In this document: in pieces, positions 8,035-16,141 of the stretch
How positions within the stretch are numbered: the stretch's first letter is position 1
Layout: each line of letters starts with the position of its first letter
Assembly: GCF_003675325.1 (NCBI RefSeq)
Contig: NZ_CP033073.1
Location: 7,316,001-7,380,000, forward strand
Direction of reading: 5' to 3'
DNA: 64,000 bases
Source of the DNA: Streptomyces dangxiongensis
Lineage (GTDB): Bacteria; Actinomycetota; Actinomycetes; Streptomycetales; Streptomycetaceae
Made by a program: the position numbers and the translations under genes
The notes under the pieces: generated by a model
What the model was told of the DNA's origin: nothing
The model's database searches: none
Seen by the model: only the letters and a program-made list of their open reading frames with translations

Positions 8035-9474
8035 ATGTCCGGCAGCCCGCCACCCACGGGTGGTTTCGTCCGTCGCGTCGGCCTGTTGCAGGCCACGGCG
8101 ATCAACATGAGCCAGATGTGCGGCATCGGACCGTTCGTGACGATCCCGCTGATGGTCGCCGCGTTCGGCGGCCCCCAGGCGGTCACCGGGTTCGTCGCGG
8201 GTGCGGTCCTGGCGCTGTGCGACGGGCTGGTCTGGGCGGAGCTGGGCGCCTCCATGCCCGGCTCCGGCGGCAGTTACGTGTATCTGCGCCAGGCCTTCCA
8301 GTACCGCACCGGCCGCCTCGTGCCGTTCCTGTTCGTGTGGACGGCGATGCTGTTCATCCCGCTGATCCTGTCCACGGGCATGGTCGGCTTCGTGCAGTAC
8401 CTGGGCTATCTCGCCCCCGGCCTCGGACGGACCGCCGGCGATCTGACCGGCCTCGGCGTCATCGCCCTGGTGGTCCTGCTGCTCTGGCGCGGCATCGAGC
8501 ACATCGCCCGCATCACGCTCGTCATGTGGGCCGTGATGATCGCCTCGGTGGTCCTGGTGATCACCGCCGCCGCGACCGGTTTCAGCCCGCACCTCGCCTT
8601 CACCTACCCGGCGCACGCCTTCGACCCGACGAGCGGTCACTTCTGGCCGGGCTTCGCCGCCGGCCTGACCATCGGCGTCTACGACTACCTCGGCTACAAC
8701 ACCACCGCCTACCTGGGCGCCGAGGTCAAGGACCCGGGCCGCACCCTGCCGCGCTCCATCGTCCTGTCGATCCTCGGCATCATGGCGATCTACCTGCTGC
8801 TCCAGATCGGCACCCTCGGCGTCGTCGACTGGCACCGGATGACCGACCCCCACGACATCGCCTCCACCTCGGTCGCCTCCGCGGTGCTGGAGGAGACGTG
8901 GGGCAGCGGCGCCGCCGACGCGGTGACCGTGCTCATCCTGGTCACCGCGTTCGCCTCCGTGTTCACCGGGCTGCTGGGCGGCTCACGGGTGCCCTGCGAC
9001 GCGGCCCGCGACGGCGCCTTCTTCCGGCCGTACGCGCGACTCCATCCCCGGCACCGCTTCCCCGCGCTCGGTCTCGCGACGATGGGCGTGATCACCTCCG
9101 TCGGCTTCCTGATCGGCCGTCATACGGACCTGCTGACCCTCATCCAGTTGCTCACCACCGTGATGGTCATCGTCCAGGCGCTCGCCCAGATCGTCGCGCT
9201 GAGCGTCCTGCGCCGCCGGCAGCCGGACCTGCACCGCCCGTACCGGATGGGGCTCTATCCGCTGCCGGCCGTCATCGCCTTCGCCGGCTGGTGCGTGATC
9301 TACGCATACGCCGACCGCAACTCCCCGGGCCGCCGCCCCGTCGAGTGGTCGCTCGCCTGGCTCGCCCTCGGCTGCGCGGCCTTCCTGGTCTGGGCGTGGC
9401 GGGAACGGGTGTGGCCGTTCGGCGCGAAGGAGATCAGCGAGGAGTACGACGCCTTGGAGGCGAGCGCGGGTTGA
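8035..9474 (+). CDS. APC superfamily amino acid/amine permease
   Basis: This is a 479-residue integral membrane transporter of the amino acid-polyamine-organocation superfamily with about 12 hydrophobic segments. The first is an unwound-helix-type segment (QATAINMSQMCGIGPFVTIPL) carrying the G-x-G/P signature, followed by FVAGAVLALCDGLVWAELGASMPGSGGSYVYLRQAF, which is diagnostic for APC transporters. Conserved YDYLGYNTTAYLGAEVKDPGR lies in the loop after TM6. The ATG at 8035 has CAGGAG 7 bases upstream. Its promoter overlaps the putative ROK operator, so it may bring amino sugars or related amines into the cell when chitosan is degraded. APC transporters more often carry amino acids, so the sugar-related role is an inference from context only. 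Confidence 0.85.
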   Translation: MSGSPPPTGGFVRRVGLLQATAINMSQMCGIGPFVTIPLMVAAFGGPQAVTGFVAGAVLALCDGLVWAELGASMPGSGGSYVYLRQAFQYRTGRLVPFLFVWTAMLFIPLILSTGMVGFVQYLGYLAPGLGRTAGDLTGLGVIALVVLLLWRGIEHIARITLVMWAVMIASVVLVITAAATGFSPHLAFTYPAHAFDPTSGHFWPGFAAGLTIGVYDYLGYNTTAYLGAEVKDPGRTLPRSIVLSILGIMAIYLLLQIGTLGVVDWHRMTDPHDIASTSVASAVLEETWGSGAADAVTVLILVTAFASVFTGLLGGSRVPCDAARDGAFFRPYARLHPRHRFPALGLATMGVITSVGFLIGRHTDLLTLIQLLTTVMVIVQALAQIVALSVLRRRQPDLHRPYRMGLYPLPAVIAFAGWCVIYAYADRNSPGRRPVEWSLAWLALGCAAFLVWAWRERVWPFGAKEISEEYDALEASAG

Positions 9475-9485
9475 CGTGCGGAAGC

Positions 9486-9508
9486 GGGGTGACTCCTCAT
9501 GTCACCCC
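9486..9508. terminator. Bidirectional terminator hairpin
   Basis: GGGGTGAC (9486-9493) and GTCACCCC (9501-9508) form a perfect 8-bp stem with a 7-base loop. It lies between the ends of two convergent genes, the permease and the ECF sigma factor, the expected place for a shared terminator. Confidence 0.6.
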
Positions 9509-9579
9509 TGTGCGACACGTTCGCCATGCTCGTCGGCTGTTTTCCCTTTATTGCAGAGATGTTCGGTCCGGTCGCCGCC

Positions 9580-10212
9580 CTACCCGGCCTGCTGTTCCAG
9601 ACTGCTGCGCAAGCGATGCAGCCCTCGGCGCGCGTAACTCTTGACCGTGCCCAGCGGCCACCCGGTCCGCTCGGCGATCTGGGTCTGGGTGAGGTCCTCG
9701 TAGTAGGCGAGACGCAGGACGTGCTGCTGGGGCGCGGGCAGCCGGGCCAGTTCGTGCCCCACGAGCACGCGGTCCAGGGCGGCCTCGGGCCGCTCGGCGG
9801 CGGACTCGTCCGGCGGCAGGGCCGCGCCCGCCGCCGCGACCAGCTCGACGCGGCGCGTGCGGGCGGAGAGGGCATCGGCGATCTTGCGGCGGGTGATGCC
9901 GACGATCCATCCGGCCACCGTCCCGCGCTCGGGCCGGAAACCGGCGCGGCCCCGCCAGACGCCGAGAAACACCTGCTGGGTGACGTCCTCGGCCTCCGCG
10001 GCGTCGCCCAGCGTGCGCCACGCCAGCGAGTGCACCAGCCCCGCCCAGCGGCGGTGGACGGCGGCGAGGCAGGCCTCGTCACCGGCCGTCAGGCCGCGTG
10101 CGAGTTCCTCGTCGGTGAACTGCTCCCCGGCGGGCGGCCACGGCGGCGGGCCGGCGGGCCGGTCGGCCGGGGCGGCGGTACGGGGCGCGACGGCGGTCGA
10201 ATACGGGCTCAT
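9580..10212 (-). CDS. litS: ECF-type RNA polymerase sigma factor (LitS-like)
   Basis: This is a 210-residue extracytoplasmic-function sigma factor. Region 2 spans about residues 40-115 (AVHRRWAGLVHSLAWRTLGD, then AEDVTQQVFLGVWRG and GWIVGITRRKIADAL). Region 4 covers about 150-205 (LPAPQQHVLRLAYYEDLTQTQIAERTGWPLGTVKSYARRGLHRLR), with the usual helix-turn-helix. A proline-rich N-terminal extension of about 30 residues precedes region 2. The ATG at 10212 has AAGGAG at good spacing. No anti-sigma gene is adjacent. Instead it is divergent from a B12-binding MerR regulator, the arrangement of litS and litR in Streptomyces, where LitR releases litS expression in light. The symbol is given on that synteny and could be wrong; the carotenoid genes normally nearby are absent. 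Confidence 0.8.
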   Translation of the reverse strand: MSPYSTAVAPRTAAPADRPAGPPPWPPAGEQFTDEELARGLTAGDEACLAAVHRRWAGLVHSLAWRTLGDAAEAEDVTQQVFLGVWRGRAGFRPERGTVAGWIVGITRRKIADALSARTRRVELVAAAGAALPPDESAAERPEAALDRVLVGHELARLPAPQQHVLRLAYYEDLTQTQIAERTGWPLGTVKSYARRGLHRLRSSLEQQAG

Positions 10213-10352
10213 GACGACGGCTCCTTCGCGTCGGACGGGACGAGTGGGCCGGACCGGCCGTGACGTCCCTGCGCACCGCGTGTTCCGGGGCGCGCTCCGG
10301 GCGTTCATCGTGCGAGTCCGCGGACCGGCGGGACAACTTGCATCGGTTCTGC

Positions 10353-10380
10353 GTCGTATCACTGTCGTAGGGTCGTCGTA
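10353..10380. promoter_or_regulatory. Three 11-bp-spaced direct repeats, probable LitR/CarH operator
   Basis: GTCGTA occurs at 10353-10358, 10364-10369 and 10375-10380, exactly 11 bp apart, with the last copy overlapping the A of the LitR start codon. CarH-type B12 photoreceptors bind as tetramers to direct repeats with 11-bp period, so this is a strong candidate operator in the litR-litS divergent region. The repeats are identical over six bases while the five intervening bases vary. Confidence 0.65.
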
Positions 10381-11549
10381 TGAAGGCGACCGACCCTGCG
10401 GGGATGCCGGGGAGCGGCCGGGTGCCGGAGAGCGGCCGGGCCGGCTCCGCCGGGGCCGCGGAGCCGGGGCTGACCACCGGCGCGCTGGCCCGCCGGCTGG
10501 GCGTCTCGCCCACCACCCTGCGGTCCTGGGACCGCCGTTACGGAATGGGACCCGCCGCCCGCGTCGACGGCCGGCACCGCCGGTGGACGCCCCGGGACGT
10601 GACCATGCTGGAGACGATGTGCCGGCTGACCGCGTCCGGGGTGCCGCCCGCCGACGCCGCCCGGGCCGCGAAAGAGCGGGCGTACCCGGCGGCCCCCCGC
10701 CCCCCGGCCGACGGCGCGCCCACCCCCGCCGCCGCGCCGCCCGCCGCCGCGCCGCCTGCCCTCGCCGCCCCGGCCGACCCCGCGGCGCCCGCCGCCGGCG
10801 CCCCGTCTCCCACCGTCGGCGCCCCGTCCCCCACCGTCGGCGCCCCGTCTCCCGGTGCCGCCCGGCAGGAGGGCCGGGGCCTGGCCCGGGCCGCAGTCCG
10901 GCTCGACGCGGCGGCCGTCGGGGAGCGGCTGGAGGCCGCGGTGGACCGGTACGGCGTCGTGGCCGCCTGGCAGGACGTGATGCTGCCGACCCTGCACGCG
11001 GTGGGCCGCCGATGGGAGTCGTCGGGGGACCGGTACGTCGAGGTGGAGCACCTGCTGTCCTGGCAGGTGTCCACCACCCTGCGCGGTCACACCCGCCGTC
11101 CCGTGGCGACGGCGGGCCCCACAGGTGCGGGCCCCGTGCTGCTGGCCTGCGTCCCCGGCGAGCAGCACACCCTTCCGCTGGAGGCACTCAACGCGGCACT
11201 GAGCCAGCTCGGCATCGCGACCCGCATGTTCGGTGCGGCGGTGCCGGCGGACGCGCTCGTCGCGGCGGTACGGCGGCTGGGCCCGGCCGCCGTGGTGCTG
11301 TGGGCGCAGGCCCGCTCCACCGCGAGCCTGCCGCTCGCCGAGCACGTGGCCGCCATGGAATGGGGCGTCAAGGGGGCCCGTGCGCAGCCGCTGGTGATGC
11401 TCGGCGGCCCCGGCTGGGCGGGCCGGCCCGCCCCCGGCATGCTCCGCCCGGCCGCCCTGACCGAGGCCCTCGCCGCCCTGGTCATCGCCTACGGCGCTGC
11501 CGAACCCGTCCGACCGGCGGCCGGCGCCCCGCCCACCTCGCCCCACTGA
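10380..11549 (+). CDS. litR: LitR/CarH-like MerR regulator with B12-binding domain
   Basis: This 389-residue protein joins a MerR-type DNA-binding domain to a cobalamin-binding domain. Residues 30-95 are the winged helix (LTTGALARRLGVSPTTLRSW, then RYGMGPAAR and DGRHRRWTPRDV). Residues 100-165 are an Ala/Pro linker containing tandem APSPTVG units. Residues 170-370 are the helical and Rossmann parts of a B12-binding fold. The CarH light-sensing features are recognisable: Trp212 followed by Glu223-His224 (spacing one residue longer than in Thermus CarH) and His263 in PGEQHTLPL as the probable lower axial ligand. In the dark, adenosylcobalamin-bound tetramers repress; light breaks the Co-C bond and the DNA is released. 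Three 11-bp repeats at its start suggest autoregulation. It probably controls the divergent ECF sigma factor and, through it, photolyase. Confidence 0.82.
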   Translation: MKATDPAGMPGSGRVPESGRAGSAGAAEPGLTTGALARRLGVSPTTLRSWDRRYGMGPAARVDGRHRRWTPRDVTMLETMCRLTASGVPPADAARAAKERAYPAAPRPPADGAPTPAAAPPAAAPPALAAPADPAAPAAGAPSPTVGAPSPTVGAPSPGAARQEGRGLARAAVRLDAAAVGERLEAAVDRYGVVAAWQDVMLPTLHAVGRRWESSGDRYVEVEHLLSWQVSTTLRGHTRRPVATAGPTGAGPVLLACVPGEQHTLPLEALNAALSQLGIATRMFGAAVPADALVAAVRRLGPAAVVLWAQARSTASLPLAEHVAAMEWGVKGARAQPLVMLGGPGWAGRPAPGMLRPAALTEALAALVIAYGAAEPVRPAAGAPPTSPH

Positions 11550-11634
11550 CGCCCACCCGCGCCCGTCGTCGGCGCGGCCCCGGCGGCGCCGGGTGCGGGC
11601 GGGGCCGCGAGGCGTTCAGCCCGGCCCCCGAGGC

Positions 11635-11945
11635 CGGCCGGAGCGGCCCGGACAGCGGGGTGCCCGCCCCCGGCCACCGTCCCCGGTGCCCGGCCCGTCC
11701 CGGTTCCCGGCCGCTGGCCCCGGCCCCGGACCCGGTCCCCGGCCCGTCCCCGATTCCCGGTCCCCGGCCGCCGGTTCCCGGTTCCCGGTCCCCGGCCTCG
11801 GCTGCCGGTGCCGACCTCGGCCGCCGTCCCTGGTTCCCGGCCGTCGGCCCCGGACCCGGTCCCCGGCCGCCGGCCCCGGTCCCCGGTTCCGACCTCGGCT
11901 GCCGGTGCCGACCTCGGCGGCCGTCCCTGGTTCCCGGCCCTGGCC
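11635..11945. repeat. GC-rich minisatellite between litR and photolyase
   Basis: The 430-bp gap between the convergent litR and photolyase genes contains no gene that I trust. It is built from iterated GGTTCCCGG, GGTCCCCGG and GGCCCCGGA units. A longer duplication is clear: 11796-11842 and 11893-11939 agree at 46 of 47 bases, 97 bp apart. The region can open reading frames on both strands, but these are compositional artefacts. It may also act as a bidirectional terminator through its many hairpins. Confidence 0.7.
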
Positions 11946-11981
11946 CGGGACGTGGGCGGGCGGTGGCCGGTCCGTCGTGCC

Positions 11982-13370
11982 TCAGTCGTCGTCGGTGTCG
12001 CGGGCGCGGGCCTGGCGGAAGCGGGAGAGGCCCTCGGCGAGGCCGATGACCGGGTCCGGGTAGTCACCGGTGCGTGCCCGGTCCGCGGCGCCCAGCTTCC
12101 ACGGCTCGTGCACCGCCGGGCCCGCGATGTCCCGCAGCTCCGGCACCCAGCGCCGCACGTACGCGCCGTCGGGGTCGTGCCTCCCGGCCTGGGCGAGGGG
12201 GTTGAGGACCCGGTTCGGGCGGGTGTCGGTGCCGGTGCCCGCCACCCACTGCCAGTTGAGCTGGTTGTTGGCCACGTCCCCGTCGACCAGCAGCCGCAGG
12301 AAGTGCCGGGCGCCGACGCGCCAGTCGACGTACAGCGTCTTGGCGAGGAAGCTCGCCGTGAGCAGGCGGGCGCGGTTGTGCATCCACCCCTCGTGCAGCA
12401 ACTGGCGCATCGCCGCGTCGACCACCGGATAGCCGGTGCGGCCCTGGCGCCACGCCTCGATGTCGTCCCACGCCGTCCGCTCGGACCGCCAGTGGTCGTG
12501 CTTGGTGCGGTAGTCGGCGCCGGCCGCGGCGGGCCGCGCGGCCAGCAGTTGGCGGTGGAAGTCCCGCCAGGCGATCTGCCGTACGAACGCCTCCGCGCCC
12601 GGCCCGCCCGTCAGGCGCGCCCGCCGCACCACCTCGACGGGGGACAGGGTGCCGAAGTGCAGGTGCGGCGAGAGCCGGGAGGTCGCGTCCCCGGCCAGGT
12701 CGTCGTGCCGGTCCTCGTAGGCGGCGACGCCGGAACGCAGCCAGGCGGCGAGCCGTTCGCGGCCCGCCGTCTCGCCGCCCTCGGCCAGCCCCGGCGACAG
12801 CCCGGACAGCGCGGCCCGGGACGGCAGTTCCTCGGACCCGATGCCCGGCGGGACGCGGACCGCGCGCGGCGCGTCGCGCACGTCCCGCACGTGCTGCGCC
12901 GACCACTGCCGGAAGTAGGGCGTGAACACGGCGAAGTGGTCGGAGGAGGCCGGGGTCACCGCGCCCGGTGTCACCACGGTGGTCACGGTGTCGTGGACGT
13001 GCAGCCGCCGCCCGTCGGCCTCCAGGGCGCGCCGCAGCCGCTGTTCCCGCCGGTGGGCGTAGGCGCTCACGTCGGCCGCCAGGTGCACCTCGTCGGCGTC
13101 CGCCTCGGTGGCCACCCGGCACACCTCCTCCACGACGTCGCCTGAGCGCACCACCAGGCGCCCACCGCGTCGGCGCAGGCCCGCGTCCAGGTCCCGCAGG
13201 CAGTCGGCGAGGAACGCCAGCCGGTTGGGGGTGGCGAAGCCCGCGCCGGTCACTCCGGTGTCCCGTACGAACAGCGGGACGACCTGACGTGCGCCCTCCA
13301 GTGCGGCCCGCAGGGGCGGATGGTCGTACAGGCGCAGGTCGGCGGTGAACAGGACGACCGAGACGTACAT
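11982..13370 (-). CDS. phr: Deoxyribodipyrimidine photolyase
   Basis: This is a 462-residue DNA photolyase of the photolyase/cryptochrome family, which repairs cyclobutane pyrimidine dimers using blue light. The N-terminal alpha/beta antenna domain spans about residues 1-130 (VVLFTADLRLYDHPPLRAAL). The C-terminal FAD-binding helical domain includes SRLSPHLHFGTLSP, TGYPVVDAAMRQLLHEGWMHNR and DGDVANNQLNWQWVAGTGTD, the segment that contacts FAD and the electron-transfer Trp. Length is normal for class I bacterial enzymes. The ATG at 13370 is preceded, 69 bp away, by the end of an SDR-type gene on the same strand, so the two probably form an operon. The neighbouring LitR/LitS-like pair implies light-induced expression. 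Confidence 0.92.
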   Translation of the reverse strand: MYVSVVLFTADLRLYDHPPLRAALEGARQVVPLFVRDTGVTGAGFATPNRLAFLADCLRDLDAGLRRRGGRLVVRSGDVVEEVCRVATEADADEVHLAADVSAYAHRREQRLRRALEADGRRLHVHDTVTTVVTPGAVTPASSDHFAVFTPYFRQWSAQHVRDVRDAPRAVRVPPGIGSEELPSRAALSGLSPGLAEGGETAGRERLAAWLRSGVAAYEDRHDDLAGDATSRLSPHLHFGTLSPVEVVRRARLTGGPGAEAFVRQIAWRDFHRQLLAARPAAAGADYRTKHDHWRSERTAWDDIEAWRQGRTGYPVVDAAMRQLLHEGWMHNRARLLTASFLAKTLYVDWRVGARHFLRLLVDGDVANNQLNWQWVAGTGTDTRPNRVLNPLAQAGRHDPDGAYVRRWVPELRDIAGPAVHEPWKLGAADRARTGDYPDPVIGLAEGLSRFRQARARDTDDD

Positions 13371-13439
13371 GGCGCGGCTCCGGGGCGAGGGATGCGGACG
13401 CTGGGCAGTTCCGGCGCGGCGGGCGCGGCGGATGCGGTG

Positions 13440-14951
13440 TCAGCGGGGGAACGCGGAGGTCTGCCGGGCCGCCGCCCGCGCGATGTTGCGGGCCATCCCG
13501 CCGAAGACCACGGCGTGGAAGGGGGAGACGCCCCACCAGTAGGCGTGGCCGAGCAGCCCGTGCGGGTGGAACAGGGCCCGCTGGCGGTACCGGCTGCGCC
13601 CGTTGCCGTCGGGTTCCGCGGACATCTCCAGCCAGGCCAGTCCCGGCAGCCGCATCTCCGCCCGCAGCCGCAGCAGGTGACCGGGTTCGATCTCCTCCAC
13701 CCGCCAGAAGTCCAGCGAGTCGCCCGCCCGCAGCCGCTGGGCGTCCCGCCGGCCGCGGCGCAGTCCGACCCCGCCGACCAGCCGGTCCAGCCAGCCGCGC
13801 AGGCTCCAGGCGAGCGGGAAGGAGTACCAGCCGTTCTCCCCGCCCACGCCCTCGATCACCCGCCACAGCTCGTGCGCCGGGGCGTCGACCGCCGCCTCGC
13901 GTCGGTCGGTGTACAGGCTGCCGCCGGCCCAGTCGGGGTCGGTGGGCAGCGGATCGCTGGGCGCGCCGGACACGGCGGCGGACGACCAGCGGGTGGTCAC
14001 CCGCGCCTCGCGCACCCGGCGCAGGGCCAGCCGTGCCGCCTCGTCGAAACCGAGCGGATGCCCCGGCGGGCCGGGCACGTACCGCTCGATGTCGTGCTCG
14101 TGGCAGATCACCTCGTGGCGCAGCGACTCGGTCAGCGGGCGCGCGAGGGACGCGGGGACGGGCGTGACGAGCCCCACCCAGTGGCTGGACAGGCCGGGGG
14201 TGAGGACCGGCACGGCCACGATGAGCCGCCGGGGCAGGCCCGCGGCGCGCGCGTACCGCTGCATCATCTCCCGATAGGTCAGGATGTCCGGCCCGCCGAT
14301 GTCGAAGGTGCGGTTGACGTCGTCCGGCAGGCCCGCGCTGCCGGCCAGCAGACGCAGCACGTCCCGTACGGCGACGGGCTGGATCCGGGTGTTCACCCAG
14401 CTCGGCGTGATCATCACCGGCAGCCGCTCGGTGAGGTAGCGCAGCATCTCGAAGGAGGCCGATCCCGAGCCGATGATGACGGCGGCGCGCAGCACGGCGG
14501 TCGGCACGCCCGAGGCCAGCAGGATCCGGCCGACCTCCGTGCGGCTCCTCAGGTGCGGGGAGAGCCGGTCCTCGGGCACCCCGGCCGGTGCGAGCCCGCC
14601 GAGGTACACGATGCGGCGCACACCGGCGGCCTCGGCCTGCTCCCCGAAGACGCGGGCGGCGCGGCGGTCGGTCTCCTCGAAGCCGCTGCCGCTGCCCAGC
14701 GCGTGCACCAGGTAGTAGGCCACGTCGATGTCCCGCATCGCCTCGGCGACCGAGGCGGCGTCGGTGACGTCGCCCCGCACCACCTCCGCGTCGCCCGCCC
14801 ACGGATGGTCGCGCAGTTTGCCGGGGGAGCGGGCCAGGCAGCGCACCCGGTGCCCGGCCGCGAGCAGTTCGGGTACGAGCCGGCCGCCGATGTAGCCCGT
14901 GGCTCCCGTCACCAGACAGCGGAGACCGCCCGCCGGGTCGTCGTCGTTCAT
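13440..14951 (-). CDS. NAD(P)-binding SDR protein with DUF2867 domain
   Basis: This is a two-domain protein of about 503 residues. The first half is an atypical (extended) short-chain dehydrogenase with the nucleotide-binding LVTGATGYIGG loop near the start, a DVTDAASVAEAM segment and IVYLGGLAP. The second half matches the DUF2867 type found fused to such domains (LWRVIEGVGGENGWYSFPLAW, then GDSLDFWRVEEIEPG). Related fusions are commonly found beside photolyase genes in Streptomyces light-response clusters, and here it precedes phr in the same direction. Its substrate is unknown. I place the start at ATG 14951, which has GGAGG about 11 bases upstream; ATG 14990 is possible. It is divergent from a MarR gene with only about 90 bp between them, so both may be controlled from this region. 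Confidence 0.83.
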   Translation of the reverse strand: MNDDDPAGGLRCLVTGATGYIGGRLVPELLAAGHRVRCLARSPGKLRDHPWAGDAEVVRGDVTDAASVAEAMRDIDVAYYLVHALGSGSGFEETDRRAARVFGEQAEAAGVRRIVYLGGLAPAGVPEDRLSPHLRSRTEVGRILLASGVPTAVLRAAVIIGSGSASFEMLRYLTERLPVMITPSWVNTRIQPVAVRDVLRLLAGSAGLPDDVNRTFDIGGPDILTYREMMQRYARAAGLPRRLIVAVPVLTPGLSSHWVGLVTPVPASLARPLTESLRHEVICHEHDIERYVPGPPGHPLGFDEAARLALRRVREARVTTRWSSAAVSGAPSDPLPTDPDWAGGSLYTDRREAAVDAPAHELWRVIEGVGGENGWYSFPLAWSLRGWLDRLVGGVGLRRGRRDAQRLRAGDSLDFWRVEEIEPGHLLRLRAEMRLPGLAWLEMSAEPDGNGRSRYRQRALFHPHGLLGHAYWWGVSPFHAVVFGGMARNIARAAARQTSAFPR

Positions 14952-15029
14952 CGCTTCCAGGTCCTCCGCGTCGGTGGCCCCCCGGTACATGCCTTCCCGT
15001 CGTGCCGCGTCCGCGGATGCGTGTCCTTC

Positions 15030-15047
15030 TATAGGCTGATCACGTGG
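15030..15047 (+). promoter_or_regulatory. Probable leaderless promoter of the MarR gene
   Basis: A TATAGG -10-like box at 15030-15035 lies 8 bases before the GTG at 15044, with no ribosome site between, which suggests a leaderless transcript. TCAC-GTG-GTGA overlapping the start is a short dyad that could be the operator for the MarR protein. No good -35 is visible. Confidence 0.35.
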
Positions 15048-15526
15048 TGACAGCGGACGACCGGGAACGACGCGCCGGACCGCCGCACGATCCGGCGCCG
15101 GACCTGCGGTCCTTCGCCGTGCACCTGCGCCGGACGAACGGTGGGGTCAACCGGCTGGTGCACGCGTTCGCCGGGGCCCACGGGCTGCACGCCACCGACG
15201 TCCGGGCCCTGGCGGCCGTGCCGGACGGGGAGGAGCCGATGACGCCGAGCCGTCTGCGCGCGCATCCGGGCCTGACCTCCGGCGCGGTCACCGCGTGTCC
15301 GGACCGGCTGGAACGCGCCGGCCACGTCCGCCGGGTCCGGGAGAGCGCCGACCGGCGTGTGGTCCACCTGTACTACGCCGACGGTGCCCGCGCGCCGGCC
15401 CGGAGCCAGTTCCGGCCGCTCGCGGAGGCGACGGAGGCGGCCCGGTCGCGGTTCGCGCCGGAGGAACTGTCGGCGGCGCTGCGTTCCCTGACCGCGCTCA
15501 ACGAGGAACTCTCCCGCATACGCTGA
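15044..15526 (+). CDS. MarR family transcriptional regulator
   Basis: This is a 160-residue winged-helix regulator of the MarR family. The helix-turn-helix lies at about residues 60-105 (LRAHPGLTSGAVTACPDRLERAGHVRRV) followed by the beta-wing with ESADRRVVHLYY. Helices at both ends form the dimer interface. It starts at GTG 15044 or 15047 and appears leaderless. It is divergent from the SDR/photolyase operon and is followed on the same strand by a decayed MMPL transporter gene. MarR-MMPL pairs are common, so this regulator may originally have controlled that exporter. Today it more likely controls itself and perhaps the SDR/phr operon. Confidence 0.85.
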   Translation: MVTADDRERRAGPPHDPAPDLRSFAVHLRRTNGGVNRLVHAFAGAHGLHATDVRALAAVPDGEEPMTPSRLRAHPGLTSGAVTACPDRLERAGHVRRVRESADRRVVHLYYADGARAPARSQFRPLAEATEAARSRFAPEELSAALRSLTALNEELSRIR

Positions 15527-15640
15527 CCCCGGTACGGGCCGCGTCCGCCGGCCCGCCGGGGACGGTCCCGCGTCCGCCGGCCCCTTCGGACCGGCAGCAG
15601 GTGTCCGCCGTGCGATCACGGCAACCACATGACCCGATGA

Positions 15641-16057
15641 TTGAGGTGGTCGGTCATTGAGCTGACCGCCTCCGTTCCGAGCCAGGAGAGGCCGCCCCCT
15701 TCCCTCCGCACCGCCCGCCTGCTCCTCCCGTTCGCCCTGCTCCCGGTCTGGCTGGCCGTCGGCGGCTTCCTGGGACCGTTCGCCGGGCGCCTCGGCGAGG
15801 TCTCCACCAACGACCAGGCCGCCTTCCTGCCGCGCAGCGCCGGATCCACCCGGGTCATCCCGCCGGCCTTCCTCGCGCGGATCGCGTGCATCGCCGCCTC
15901 CGGGGTCCTGCTCGACACGCTGGTGGTGCGCTCCCTGCTGGTGCCGGCCCTGGTGCGCGACATCGGCCGCCTCGCCTGGTGGCCGGGCCGGCTCGGCCGG
16001 CGCCCCGACGCGCCCAAGGCGCCGCGGACGCCACGGACGGCGGACGAGATGCGGTGA
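15641..16057 (+). pseudogene. Internally deleted MMPL family transporter remnant
   Basis: The frame encodes 138 residues that correspond to the two ends of an RND-superfamily MMPL exporter, normally about 700 residues. Residues 21-64 match the N-terminus: the first membrane helix (LLLPFALLPVWLAVGGFLGPFAG) and the NDQAAFLPRSAGSTRV segment that begins the first extracytoplasmic domain. Residues 80-115 match the last helix and tail (ASGVLLDTLVVRSLLVPALV then WWPGRLGRR). Everything between, with nearly all membrane helices, is missing, and the join is in frame. It cannot be a working transporter. It starts at TTG 15641 at best. Its place just behind a MarR gene fits a decayed MarR-exporter pair. 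It could still be translated as a small two-helix membrane protein. Confidence 0.75.
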
Positions 16058-16141
16058 CATGCCTGCGCTGATCCGGGGCAACAGAAGCGGTACAACATGT
16101 ACATTCCGTTCGGGTCAGCGACGCAGGAGGTGGCCGCCGTG

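Noticed and set aside
10359..11546. Long minus-strand frame over litR and the ECF promoter region
   Set aside because: It has a Gly/Arg-rich composition without any domain; the plus-strand MerR/B12 domain protein is clearly the gene.
11593..12063. Proline/arginine-rich frames in the litR-phr gap
   Set aside because: They arise from the GGTTCCCGG-type repeat and run into the photolyase gene antisense; no start signal and no conserved motif.
9580..15526. Complete lit/crt carotenoid cluster
   Set aside because: No phytoene synthase, desaturase or cyclase is encoded; only the regulator-type genes and photolyase are here.
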